The notes under the pieces: generated by a model
What the model was told of the DNA's origin: nothing
Database searches by the model: none
What the model saw: only the letters and a program-made list of their open reading frames with translations
Shown: in pieces, positions 1 through 7,334 of the stretch
How the letters are laid out: each line of letters starts with the position of its first letter
Numbering within the stretch: position 1 is the first letter of the stretch
Position numbers and translations under genes: made by a program
Assembly: GCA_910584245.1 (NCBI GenBank)
Contig: CAJTZF010000031.1
Coordinates: 1 to 27,066 of the forward strand
Origin: an uncultured Eubacterium sp.
GTDB taxonomy: Bacteria > Bacillota > Clostridia > Lachnospirales > Lachnospiraceae
DNA: 27,066 nucleotides
Direction: 5' to 3'

Positions 1-39
1 TAAGATAACACCCTCTGCAAAAAAGGTATCGTTATCTTA
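1..39. repeat. 9-bp perfect inverted repeat at the window edge
   Basis: TAAGATAAC at 1-9 is exactly complementary to GTTATCTTA at 31-39, separated by 21 bases that include an A6 run. The right arm overlaps the premature stop of the recombinase fragment read on the minus strand. It may be a terminator or part of an element end or scar. Sequence left of base 1 is not visible, so the full extent is unknown. Confidence 0.4.
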
Positions 40-220
40 CCTCAACAAAATTCGTACCCGTATAGCCGTCGTCCACATAGAATTTCGGGTTAGGGAAACC
101 GTGTTCTTTGGCGTATTTCATCAGATATTCTTTCTGGTTTACAATGCTGTTGCTTTCGCCTTCCCGTCCGTCATCTTGACTTAATCTACAATACAATGCA
201 GTAAATTCTTCCTGCTGTCT
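32..220 (-). pseudogene. N-terminal fragment of a large serine recombinase
   Basis: Read on the minus strand, about 58 codons encode the start of a serine recombinase of the kind carried by Clostridia integrative elements. The stretch TALYCRLSQDDGREGESNS, with the presumptive catalytic serine in YCRLS (codon 179-181), is followed by IVNQKEYL and then YVDDGYTGTNF, which is the usual order in the resolvase domain. After GTNF the expected continuation is lost and the frame stops four codons later at 32-34. No start codon is evident at the 5' side, where the match ends near base 220, next to the surface-protein remnant. A full protein of this family is roughly 500 residues or more, so this is a small relic. 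It implies a past insertion followed by deletion. Confidence 0.8.
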
Positions 221-1882
221 TTGATGTTGTCTATGGAAGACAACCCTGACATAAGCAAGACCATTAGTGTGACGGTTGTTGAAAAAGCGTATGTAAAGAA
301 AATTGAATTTGGAACGCCATCGTATGAAGAAGGACTTATCCTGGGGGATGATGGCCAGATTATTTATGTTCCGGTTTTTACAAAAGACCAGTATGGAAAT
401 GAATACACAGAGTTTACAAAAGACGTTTGCACGACAGAAGGACTGCAAGTAACAGCTGGTGGAAAAGCGATAGAGGATAATTCTCCAATAAAAGTTAAGT
501 GGTGCAAAAAAACAGGTACCCAGTATATGGAAGCAGTAAATTCGGATATAATCAGCGCAATCAGTATTCAATGGAACAATTCCAGTAGTTCTACTCCCTC
601 TAAAGCAACTGCATCAGAAACAATTACTTATCCAGCCGCAGGTGAGACGATTGTGCTTAGCTGCAAGAGTGGACGGAGCGACTTCCAAGCGGATACGTGC
701 AGCATTGCAGTAAATGCGGAATCGAACATTGTAAGGATGGAGTTAAAGGCTGACTGCCAGGCAGTTGTGAGGGGAGCCGATGTTACGAATGCGGTGACCT
801 TGTTTGACCAGTATGGTAAACCGCAAAAAGTACCTGGCGGGCAAGAGCTTAAAGTCCAGATTGCAGAAAAGGAAAGCGGAAACAGTGTTACAAGTGTTCC
901 ATCGCCTACGCCAAATAAAGCCCAAAGTAATGATGGTAGCTACGCTGTTACGGTTGCCACTAAAAATAGTACAGCTTTCCTGGAAGCTGGGGAGTATATC
1001 GTCCAAGTTTATATGTGTAATTCCAAAGAACAAAATTCTAGCTTTGACAGTGCTACGTTTAAGGGAAGCTATACGTTAGTGGTCGGTAAAGCAGATGATA
1101 TGATTCAAGATATAAAGATTTCTGACATTGCAAAAACTGGTAGTCCTGGCACAGATTTCTTGCTGGAGAACTAGTATGCGGACATAAGTAATGCAGGTAC
1201 TGATCTAACGTTTGAGTGTAAATTGTATACCGAGTACAAAGGAAGACAGATGGAAGTTGCATATACATATAAGAACAATGGTTCCCAAGTATCTGTAATT
1301 CCTAATAATCAGCTGGTATGGAAGGTAGATGGACCGGCAACAGTGGACGCAACGAAGGATGATAATACTGATGGAATGTTTAGGTTCAAAGAGAAAACGC
1401 CAGTAAAAGATGGCGGGCCTGTCGTGGATGACAAGATGAAAGTTTCTGTGTCGTACGCAAACTATGGTTCTTCTGTGAGGATGAGCGAAGAAAAATCAGT
1501 AAAGGTGAGCAATAAGCCATCTGAATCTCAAGGAGAATATCGAATTGTTACCTATAGTGATTTATCATATGACAAAGAGGATTTGCGGGATACTGTACTT
1601 GATATTTCAAAAAAGACGGAGTTTGCCGTTATTGCAGATGACCAGTATGGCAAAGAATATAAAGATGCGAAACTGTTTTCGGTAGTTTCTTCAAATAGTA
1701 ATGTGAAAGTTGAAATGGAAACTAGTTTAATAAGCAGCCATTTTACACTTGAATTTGGGTCGGATGCAGGGGACAATGATACTGCTGTCATTACCGTGCA
1801 CATGTCGAAACTACAGTCCTTTACATTTACAGTAAAAAGGCAGCAAGTGCTAACTAATAGTATAATGAAATATACAGAGTAA
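221..1882 (+). pseudogene. Ig-like (DQYG-repeat) surface protein, C-terminal remnant with an in-frame stop
   Basis: One reading frame runs from about 221 to the TAA at 1880-1882, broken only by a TAG at 1172-1174. Beta-rich protein sequence continues on both sides of that stop. The motif DQYG followed by E/K/P and a short charged segment recurs at least three times (KDQYGNEY, FDQYGKPQ, DDQYGKEY), as in tandem Ig-like domains of bacterial surface adhesins. The 5' end is missing: no signal peptide is present and coding-like sequence begins at EDNPDISKT, directly beside the recombinase fragment. The C-terminus has no LPxTG or SLH-type anchor. The first part ends at 1174 (up to 317 codons) and the second could only restart at 1223 or later. 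The exact domain family is not established. Confidence 0.72.
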
Positions 1883-1890
1883 ATGGCGGG

Positions 1891-1936
1891 CTGCCGTCAG
1901 GCAGTTTTACATTGAAAGGGGTGCGTTTTGTACCCC
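1891..1936 (+). terminator. Two adjacent terminator-like hairpins
   Basis: CTGCC-GTCA-GGCAG (1891-1904) is followed by TTTT. A second stem, GGGGTGC/GTACCCC (1918-1924 with 1930-1936), lies directly downstream. Both sit just after the stop of the surface-protein remnant. The T-tracts are short, so strength is uncertain. Confidence 0.5.
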
Positions 1937-2006
1937 TCTTTCATGATTTATAAAGTTCTCCTATAATGAGAAAAGAAATAATACCGCATGAAATGGCAAC
2001 TTAGAA

Positions 2007-2035
2007 TTGAGTTGTTGGAAAAAATATGGTAAAAT
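2007..2035 (+). promoter_or_regulatory. Sigma-A type promoter for the DUF4846 gene
   Basis: TTGAGT (2007-2012), a 17-base spacer and TAAAAT (2030-2035), with an extended -10 TGG just before it. This predicts a transcript start near 2042, about 55 bases upstream of the chosen start codon. Confidence 0.5.
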
Positions 2036-2096
2036 AAATGCTGATAGAGTGATTAAAATGCTTCAACGCAGCTAAGTTATGTTTGGGAAGGTGCAA

Positions 2097-3062
2097 ATGG
2101 GATTTATGATTAGGAAAAAGAAAAGTCTTTGTATGATCGTGGCTGTCGTATGTGTGGCAGCGGCGATATGGATTTTATTTGCGTTTGTTTTGCCGGGGGA
2201 TTCCGGGAAGAGAGGAGAAAAAGCTCTAGAATCTATAGAAGGGAGCAAGGATCCGTCCGGCGTCCCGCCCACAGCCGTGCAGGAACAGAATACGGCAGAA
2301 CCAGTTCCGGTTGTCAATTCGCAGGGAGAGACGCTGGAAGAGAGAGTCCGTGTTCCGCACGGTTATGAGCGTCAGAAGGCAAAGCCGGACAGTTTGGAGG
2401 CCTTTTTGCGGGAGTATCCCCTGAAAAAGGCAGGGAAACCCGTTCTTTTATATAATGGCGAGAAAAAGTATAATCAGAATGCCCATGCCGCGGTTTTTAA
2501 ACTGCCGTTAGAGCACGAGGATTTACAGCAATGTGCCGATTCGGTTATGAGGATCTATGCGGAATATTTTTGGAAGTCAAAACAGAAGGACCGAATTTCG
2601 TTTCGGTTTGTGGACGGGTTCCAGGCCGATTATGATAAGTGGCGCAAGGGATACCGGATTCGTGTGGGGGAAGCGGGTTCAGCCTGGGTGCCCGGCGGTG
2701 GGCAGGATGATTCCTATGAAGCGTTCAAAAAATATATGAGGATTGTTTTCGCCTATTCGAGTACACTTTCTATGAAAGAGGAGTCGAAAAAGATAAAACT
2801 TTCAGACATACGAATGGGAGATATATTTTTGAAGGCGGGAAGTCCGGGGCATGTAGTTCTGGTCGTGGATGTATGTGAGAGGGCGGATGGAAAAAAAGCT
2901 TTTTTACTCGGCCAGGGGTTTATGCCTGCGCAGGAATTTCATCTGCTAGTAAATCCTGCCCACAAGGAAGATCCGTGGTATTATGAAGAAGAGATTTCTT
3001 ATCCGTTGGAAACACCGGAGTACAGTTTTGGAAAAGGAAGTCTTCGGCGGCTTATGTACTGA
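2097..3062 (+). CDS. DUF4846 domain-containing membrane-anchored protein
   Basis: The ATG at 2097 is chosen because GGGAAGG (2085-2091) sits 5 bases upstream; an in-frame ATG at 2079 has no ribosome binding site. The 321-residue product begins with a basic segment (IRKKKS) and a hydrophobic stretch at about residues 11-32, so it is probably an N-anchored extracytoplasmic protein. A low-complexity linker follows. The rest resembles DUF4846: a WKSK...FRFVDGF region, then GDIFLKAGSPGHVVLVVD and LGQGFMPAQEFHLL near the C-terminus, with conserved-looking His and Gln residues. The biochemical role of the family is not established to my knowledge. The mscS-like gene starts 38 bases downstream with no clear promoter between, so co-transcription is likely. 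Confidence 0.75.
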   Translation: MGFMIRKKKSLCMIVAVVCVAAAIWILFAFVLPGDSGKRGEKALESIEGSKDPSGVPPTAVQEQNTAEPVPVVNSQGETLEERVRVPHGYERQKAKPDSLEAFLREYPLKKAGKPVLLYNGEKKYNQNAHAAVFKLPLEHEDLQQCADSVMRIYAEYFWKSKQKDRISFRFVDGFQADYDKWRKGYRIRVGEAGSAWVPGGGQDDSYEAFKKYMRIVFAYSSTLSMKEESKKIKLSDIRMGDIFLKAGSPGHVVLVVDVCERADGKKAFLLGQGFMPAQEFHLLVNPAHKEDPWYYEEEISYPLETPEYSFGKGSLRRLMY

Positions 3063-3100
3063 TGCGTACAATATTATTATAAAAGGAAAGAGGGAATGAG

Positions 3101-3970
3101 ATGGATACAGTTATGGGAAATAATTCGCGGTTCGATTTGGAAGGCTTTTTTTACAAGGCGCTTCCTGTTGCGGCGGACTTTTGTATTCATATATTGATTG
3201 CGCTGGCGATATTTTTTGTGGGGAGGAAATTGATTAAATGGATGCTTTCTTTCTTCAAGCGGTCGTTTGCCAAGGCAGGCATGGAGGAGGGGGCGGCGGA
3301 CTTTTTACTGTCCATTATAAAATTTGCGCTCTTTTTTGTTTTAATCCTTCTCCTATTTGAGTTTCTTGGACTGGAAACAGGTTCGGTCATCGCCCTTCTC
3401 GGCTCTGCGGGACTGGCGGTCGGTCTGGCGCTGCAGGGAAGCCTTGCAAATTTTGCGGGCGGCGTTCTCATCCTTATCATGAAGCCTTTTGTGGTGGGAG
3501 ATTATATCATCGTAGGAGACAAAGAAGGGACGGTTATTAGCATTGATATTATTTATACAAAATTACAGATGGTTGACAATAAAACCGTTATTATGCCGAA
3601 TGGAAGACTGGCCGATTCGGATATTGTCAATGTCACAAGACAGGATAAACGTCGGATTGACATTCCCGTCAGCGTGGATTACTCTGAAAATATAAAGGAA
3701 GTGAGGGCGGTGCTGGATGGGATTATTAAAAAGCAGGAAGGGGTTCTGCCCGAAGAGCCGGTTGACATCGTAGTCGACGCCTTAAATGACAGTTCGGTGG
3801 ATATGATGATCCATGTGTGGGTGAGACGGGAGGTTTTCTGGCAGGTGAAATGGGCGATGCTTGAGGAGATCAAGGAGACATTTGATGAGAAGGGTATAAC
3901 CATTCCCTATAACCGCTTAGATGTGCGGCTGAAAAACGATGAAAATAGCGCCGGGGAGGAAGAGAATTAA
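3101..3970 (+). CDS. MscS-family small-conductance mechanosensitive channel
   Basis: This 289-residue protein has the size and layout of a minimal MscS channel. Hydrophobic segments lie at about residues 24-44 and 66-90. A third, Gly/Ala-rich pore helix covers about 93-128 and contains AGLAVGLALQGSLANFAGG, the classic MscS TM3 signature. The following MKPFVVGDYIIVGDKEGTV is the start of the cytoplasmic beta domain. Such channels open when membrane tension rises during hypo-osmotic shock and release solutes. The ATG at 3101 is preceded by GGAAAGAGGG. A strong hairpin begins four bases after the stop codon. Confidence 0.93.
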   Translation: MDTVMGNNSRFDLEGFFYKALPVAADFCIHILIALAIFFVGRKLIKWMLSFFKRSFAKAGMEEGAADFLLSIIKFALFFVLILLLFEFLGLETGSVIALLGSAGLAVGLALQGSLANFAGGVLILIMKPFVVGDYIIVGDKEGTVISIDIIYTKLQMVDNKTVIMPNGRLADSDIVNVTRQDKRRIDIPVSVDYSENIKEVRAVLDGIIKKQEGVLPEEPVDIVVDALNDSSVDMMIHVWVRREVFWQVKWAMLEEIKETFDEKGITIPYNRLDVRLKNDENSAGEEEN

Positions 3971-3972
3971 AA

Positions 3973-4004
3973 GGGGATAGCAGGTGGAACACACCTGTTA
4001 TCCC
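3973..4004. terminator. Bidirectional terminator between mscS-like and coat genes
   Basis: A 13-bp stem (3974-3986 with 3992-4004, one G-T wobble) encloses the loop GAACA. On the minus strand the stem is followed by CTTTT, a usable T-tract for the coat-gene transcript. It lies immediately after the MscS stop and 25 bases beyond the coat-gene stop. Confidence 0.72.
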
Positions 4005-4028
4005 GATGATACGTTAGCTGTTTTCCTA

Positions 4029-4286
4029 TTATTTTACACACTGGGAAAATTTTTGTTTTACCTGGTCTACTTTGCTCACTTCAGCAGCCGGTGTTGGATA
4101 GTATCCTCTGGCGTGCATTTCCTCAAATACACTTTGCTGGATGTCGTGTTCCTCGTCCAGACATTTCAAAATTGCATCGCGGACGCTGTTGTGCACACAT
4201 TCATTGGAGAATGTGTTGTAGTACGTGGTAGCCTGTTTTTCTGCTTCCAGGGCATCGGCCAAAATTTCTTTTTCACTGAATTCCAT
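4029..4286 (-). CDS. CotF-like spore coat protein
   Basis: The 85-residue product is almost entirely helical in character (EKEILADALEAEKQATTYYN..., then an EEHDIQQSVFEEMHARGYY segment near the C-terminus). It matches the short CotF-type coat proteins of Clostridia, which resemble a truncated ferritin-like helical bundle. AGGAAGGAG precedes the ATG. The second coat gene lies 21 bases upstream, so both are probably transcribed together from the region near 4500-4600 and end at the hairpin at 3974-4004. Presence of the pair implies an endospore former. The exact position in the coat is unknown. Confidence 0.82.
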   Translation of the reverse strand: MEFSEKEILADALEAEKQATTYYNTFSNECVHNSVRDAILKCLDEEHDIQQSVFEEMHARGYYPTPAAEVSKVDQVKQKFSQCVK

Positions 4287-4307
4287 TGTAAATTCTCCTT
4301 CCTAAAC

Positions 4308-4493
4308 TTATTTTAACTGGGCGTAAATTGAGTTAAAGTGTTTCTGGTGACGGTCGGAAATGTTCATAAGCTTATCCTTGATTTCTTCATCTTCACACTG
4401 GTTGGATAGATTTTTGAATTTCTTAATCAGCAAATCTTCCTGGTTCAGGATATCCTGAATTGACGATAATTCTTTTTCTGATAAATCAGCCAT
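4308..4493 (-). CDS. Small CotF-like spore coat protein
   Basis: The product is 61 residues (MADLSEKELSSIQDILNQED...), again all-helical with Glu and Lys in heptad-like spacing, and resembles the N-terminal helical pair of CotF-type proteins. The start is fixed by GGAGG four bases... upstream of the ATG at 4493 in the context GGAGGTAATAACATG; the longer open frame reaching 4565 lacks a ribosome binding site and has unlikely N-terminal sequence. It is the first gene of a two-gene coat operon with 4029-4286. The single Cys (residue 33) is unusual for so small a protein and could allow crosslinking, which is inference only. Confidence 0.75.
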   Translation of the reverse strand: MADLSEKELSSIQDILNQEDLLIKKFKNLSNQCEDEEIKDKLMNISDRHQKHFNSIYAQLK

Positions 4494-4560
4494 GTTATTA
4501 CCTCCATATGATTTTTTAGTAGTATTTCCAGAAATCGAGGAAAAATGCATAAAACATACT

Positions 4561-4589
4561 TGCAAAATCGTAAAAATTGATGCATACTA
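4561..4589 (+). promoter_or_regulatory. Possible forespore (sigma-G/F-like) promoter
   Basis: CATACTA at 4583-4589 equals the Bacillus sigma-G -10 consensus. TGCAAA at 4561-4566 partly matches its -35 (TGMATA) at 16-base spacing. It points towards the SGNH hydrolase gene and lies opposite spore coat genes. A weak sigma-A-like alternative (TTGTGT at 4592, TAAATA at 4616) is also present. The assignment is tentative. Confidence 0.3.
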
Positions 4590-4646
4590 TATTGTGTATT
4601 TGTAGAAAAAATGGGTAAATAGACCGAAGAGAGGGGAAGAAACCAA

Positions 4647-6347
4647 ATGAAAGGACCAACAGCACCGAAAGATCCCACGAAAAAGCGGTCAAGCCTCTAT
4701 ATTATGCTTGACCGGAATATTGCGGGAATACCTGGAAGTGATGGCTCTTGCCGGGACAGCAATTTTATGGAGGGGCGGTTAATTGAACAGGTAAAAGGAA
4801 TTTGTGGAGATGTGACAGAGGACATTTTGAAGCTACTGGAGCATACCGACGGTATTTTGCAACTGGTACATAGCATCGGCGTCAGTATAACGGCGATGAA
4901 CGAAGATGAAAAAGATGAAAATGTGGAATTTACGATGCAGTGTTATGGCAAGGTAGACAAGTATGCAACGGGAACGAACGTAAAAGCAACTTGTCCCTGC
5001 AACGGCGAGGAAGTTATGATTCCCATTTGCGAATCCGGAATTAATGATAAAGATGACATTATTGGCGCATTTCACTATGATTTTCCTGGAAAATGCAGGA
5101 GCGCTATTGTTACATTAAAATTTTATTTGAACGATGGATATCATGTGCCGGAAATCGAAGTAGACCCGCCCGTTGATTTCACATCGGGTCCGTATAAAAA
5201 AATGATTGAGCGGTCTCTTCTCCGTCTCGGAAATACGAGAAGGCTGAAAAAGGCGATCCAAAAAGCGAAAAATGGTGACAAGGTTGTGATCGCCTATATT
5301 GGCGGTTCGATCACCCAGGGGGCTGGGGCAAAACCAATTGATAAAAAATCGTACGCCTATATTTCCTACCGGGCATTTTGCGATGCGTTTACAGAGGATG
5401 GCGGGGCGAACGTCCAGTTTGTGAAAGCCGGTGTTGGAGGGACTCCTTCTGAGCTCGGTGTGATCCGTTACGAAAAAGAGGTTACGGACTACGGGACTAT
5501 CGAGCCGGACATTGTTATCATCGAATTTGCGGTGAATGACGAGGGCGATGAGACGAAAGGCGTCTGCTTTGAGAGCCTTGTCCGGAAAGCGGCCAATTCT
5601 CCCAATGCGCCTGCGGTCATATTAAATTTTGCTGTATTTATGAATGAACAGAATCTGGAAGACCGTCTGGTGCCGATTGGTGAGCACTATGATTTGCCGA
5701 TGGTTAGCGTAAAGGCTGCTGTAGTTCCGCAGTTTGGACAGGATACGGTCATTACGAAGCGCCAGTATTTTTATGATATCTACCACCCGTCAAACGACGG
5801 ACATCAGGTTATGGCAGACTGTCTGTCATATTTATTTCAGCAGGCGGATAAATCGGATATGCCGGAAAAAGACAGTGATTTTGTAAAAGAACCGCTGAAG
5901 GGAAATGAATTTGAGAATATAATTCTTGTCGACGCCGCCAATATAGATTCGTATGGTGAGGTTGCTCACAGCGGTTTCGATTATGAGGATACGGAGCTCC
6001 AATATGTGGAGAGGGACGAGAATTTCTTTAGTACCCCGGAATTTGAACACGGGTGGGCAAAGGCACATGGAACAAAGGACGCTGTTTTTTCAATGAAGAT
6101 TAAGTGTAAAAATATTATTCTTGTATCTAAGGATTCCGGAGACCCGAATTTCGGGAAGGCGGACGTATATGTGGACGGCAAGCTTGCACTGACAGCAAAT
6201 CCGCTGGCAAATGGCTGGAACCACTGCAACCCGCAGATTATTTTGAATGAAAATATAAGCGGGGATCACGAAGTTAAGCTTGTCATGCATCCGGGAGACG
6301 AGGAAAAGAAATTTACGATCCTTGGCTTTGGTGTCACATTAGAATAA
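4647..6347 (+). CDS. SGNH/GDSL-family hydrolase with N-terminal extension
   Basis: This 566-residue protein is a probable carbohydrate or lipid esterase of the SGNH superfamily. Block I is IGGSITQGAG with the likely nucleophile Ser221. Block II is around GVGGTPSELG (262-271). Block III is EFAVND with Asn298. Block V is DIYHPSNDGH with Asp377 and His380. All catalytic positions are therefore present. The first ~180 residues are not recognised; they contain several Cys (CPCNGEE near 117) and may be a beta domain. The last ~150 residues look like a beta-sandwich, possibly sugar binding. No signal peptide is visible, so it seems cytoplasmic. GAGGGG (4631-4636) supports the ATG at 4647. porG starts 27 bases downstream, suggesting one transcript. 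Confidence 0.8.
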   Translation: MKGPTAPKDPTKKRSSLYIMLDRNIAGIPGSDGSCRDSNFMEGRLIEQVKGICGDVTEDILKLLEHTDGILQLVHSIGVSITAMNEDEKDENVEFTMQCYGKVDKYATGTNVKATCPCNGEEVMIPICESGINDKDDIIGAFHYDFPGKCRSAIVTLKFYLNDGYHVPEIEVDPPVDFTSGPYKKMIERSLLRLGNTRRLKKAIQKAKNGDKVVIAYIGGSITQGAGAKPIDKKSYAYISYRAFCDAFTEDGGANVQFVKAGVGGTPSELGVIRYEKEVTDYGTIEPDIVIIEFAVNDEGDETKGVCFESLVRKAANSPNAPAVILNFAVFMNEQNLEDRLVPIGEHYDLPMVSVKAAVVPQFGQDTVITKRQYFYDIYHPSNDGHQVMADCLSYLFQQADKSDMPEKDSDFVKEPLKGNEFENIILVDAANIDSYGEVAHSGFDYEDTELQYVERDENFFSTPEFEHGWAKAHGTKDAVFSMKIKCKNIILVSKDSGDPNFGKADVYVDGKLALTANPLANGWNHCNPQIILNENISGDHEVKLVMHPGDEEKKFTILGFGVTLE

Positions 6348-6374
6348 AGATTGCGAAAGAAAGAGGGAAAACAA

Positions 6375-6947
6375 ATGAGCCAATTAGTAGAATTTCGCTG
6401 GCACGGGCGAGGCGGCCAGGGTGCGAAAACAGCGGCGCTGCTTCTGGCAGATGTCGCATTTAAGATGGGAAAGCATGTCCAGGGATTTCCGGAATACGGC
6501 CCAGAGCGGATGGGGGCGCCGATCACGGCTTATGACCGGATTAGCGACAAGGAAATACGGGTTCACTCAAATATATATGAGCCGGATTTTGTCGTTGTCG
6601 TGGACGAGACGCTTTTAAATTCCGTGGACGTTACGAAGGGATTAAAAAAGGACGGGGCGATTCTGGTCAATACTTCAAAATCCAGTGAAGAAATTTATAC
6701 CTATCTAAAAGGATACCAGGGAAGGGTGTATACGATTGATGCCAGAAAGGTGTGCAAGAAGACGCTGGGCAAATATTTTCCGAATACACCGATGTTAGCA
6801 GCGATTGTAAAAATATCCGGTATTATGGACGAGGATGCCTTTGTGCGGGAAATGAAGACGTCCCTCGGACATAAATTTGAGAAGAAGCCTGAGCTGCTTG
6901 AAGGTAATATGAAGGCATTGAGAATGGCGCTTGAAGAGGTTCATTAA
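6375..6947 (+). CDS. porG: 2-oxoacid:ferredoxin oxidoreductase, gamma subunit
   Basis: The 190-residue product is the gamma subunit of a four-subunit pyruvate (or 2-ketoisovalerate) ferredoxin oxidoreductase. WHGRGGQGAKTAALLLA at the N-terminus and GFPEYGPERMGAPITAYDRIS are the family hallmarks; the GRGGQG loop contacts CoA and neighbouring subunits in this family. The start at the 6375 ATG has AGAGGG upstream; a TTG at 6351 in frame is less likely. The gene order gamma-delta-alpha-beta matches the Thermotoga porGDAB arrangement. Substrate cannot be fixed from sequence, but pyruvate fits the adjoining acetyl-CoA-consuming pathway. Confidence 0.9.
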   Translation: MSQLVEFRWHGRGGQGAKTAALLLADVAFKMGKHVQGFPEYGPERMGAPITAYDRISDKEIRVHSNIYEPDFVVVVDETLLNSVDVTKGLKKDGAILVNTSKSSEEIYTYLKGYQGRVYTIDARKVCKKTLGKYFPNTPMLAAIVKISGIMDEDAFVREMKTSLGHKFEKKPELLEGNMKALRMALEEVH

Positions 6948-6990
6948 ACAGGAGAAGGCTTTAGAATTTTACTTTAGGAGGTTCAGGAAC

Positions 6991-7290
6991 ATGCTGAAAG
7001 CAAAAGAGATCAATGAAAAAACACCGTGGGAGGATTTGACGCCGGGACTTCAAATTTACGAGCCGGCCACTTCCGTTCGTTTTGAAACGGGGGAATGGCG
7101 GGTCAATACACCGGTATTTGATAAAGATGCGTGCCGGCAATGTCTGCTCTGTGTGCCATATTGTCCAGACAGTGCGATTCCCGTCCGGAACGGGGAGAGG
7201 GAGAAATTTGACCTGATGCACTGTAAAGGATGCGGGATTTGTGTAAAGGCATGCCCGTTTGGTGCAATCACGATGAAGGAAGGAAAATAG
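6991..7290 (+). CDS. porD: 2-oxoacid:ferredoxin oxidoreductase, delta subunit (2[4Fe-4S])
   Basis: This 99-residue subunit carries two complete CxxCxxCxxxCP motifs: Cys48, 51, 54, 58 and Cys78, 81, 84, 88. It relays electrons from the TPP centre to external ferredoxin. The N-terminal ~40 residues (PWEDLTPGLQIYEPATS) are the usual delta-subunit lead-in. AGGAGG at about 6976 sets the ATG at 6991; the longer open frame from 6931 overlaps porG and is rejected. The stop at 7288-7290 overlaps a possible GTG start of porA. Confidence 0.92.
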   Translation: MLKAKEINEKTPWEDLTPGLQIYEPATSVRFETGEWRVNTPVFDKDACRQCLLCVPYCPDSAIPVRNGEREKFDLMHCKGCGICVKACPFGAITMKEGK

Positions 7291-7334
7291 TGAGCAGAGC
7301 TGTCAGCAGCGCAGAATTGGAGGTTAAAGTCAAA

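Noticed and set aside
1172..1174. TAG decoded as pyrrolysine
   Set aside because: Nothing in the window supports a pyrrolysine system, and the gene is already truncated at its 5' end; decay is simpler.
3984..4316. Plus-strand open frame over the coat gene region
   Set aside because: It begins within the terminator and is antisense to a CotF-like gene that has a ribosome binding site and family match.
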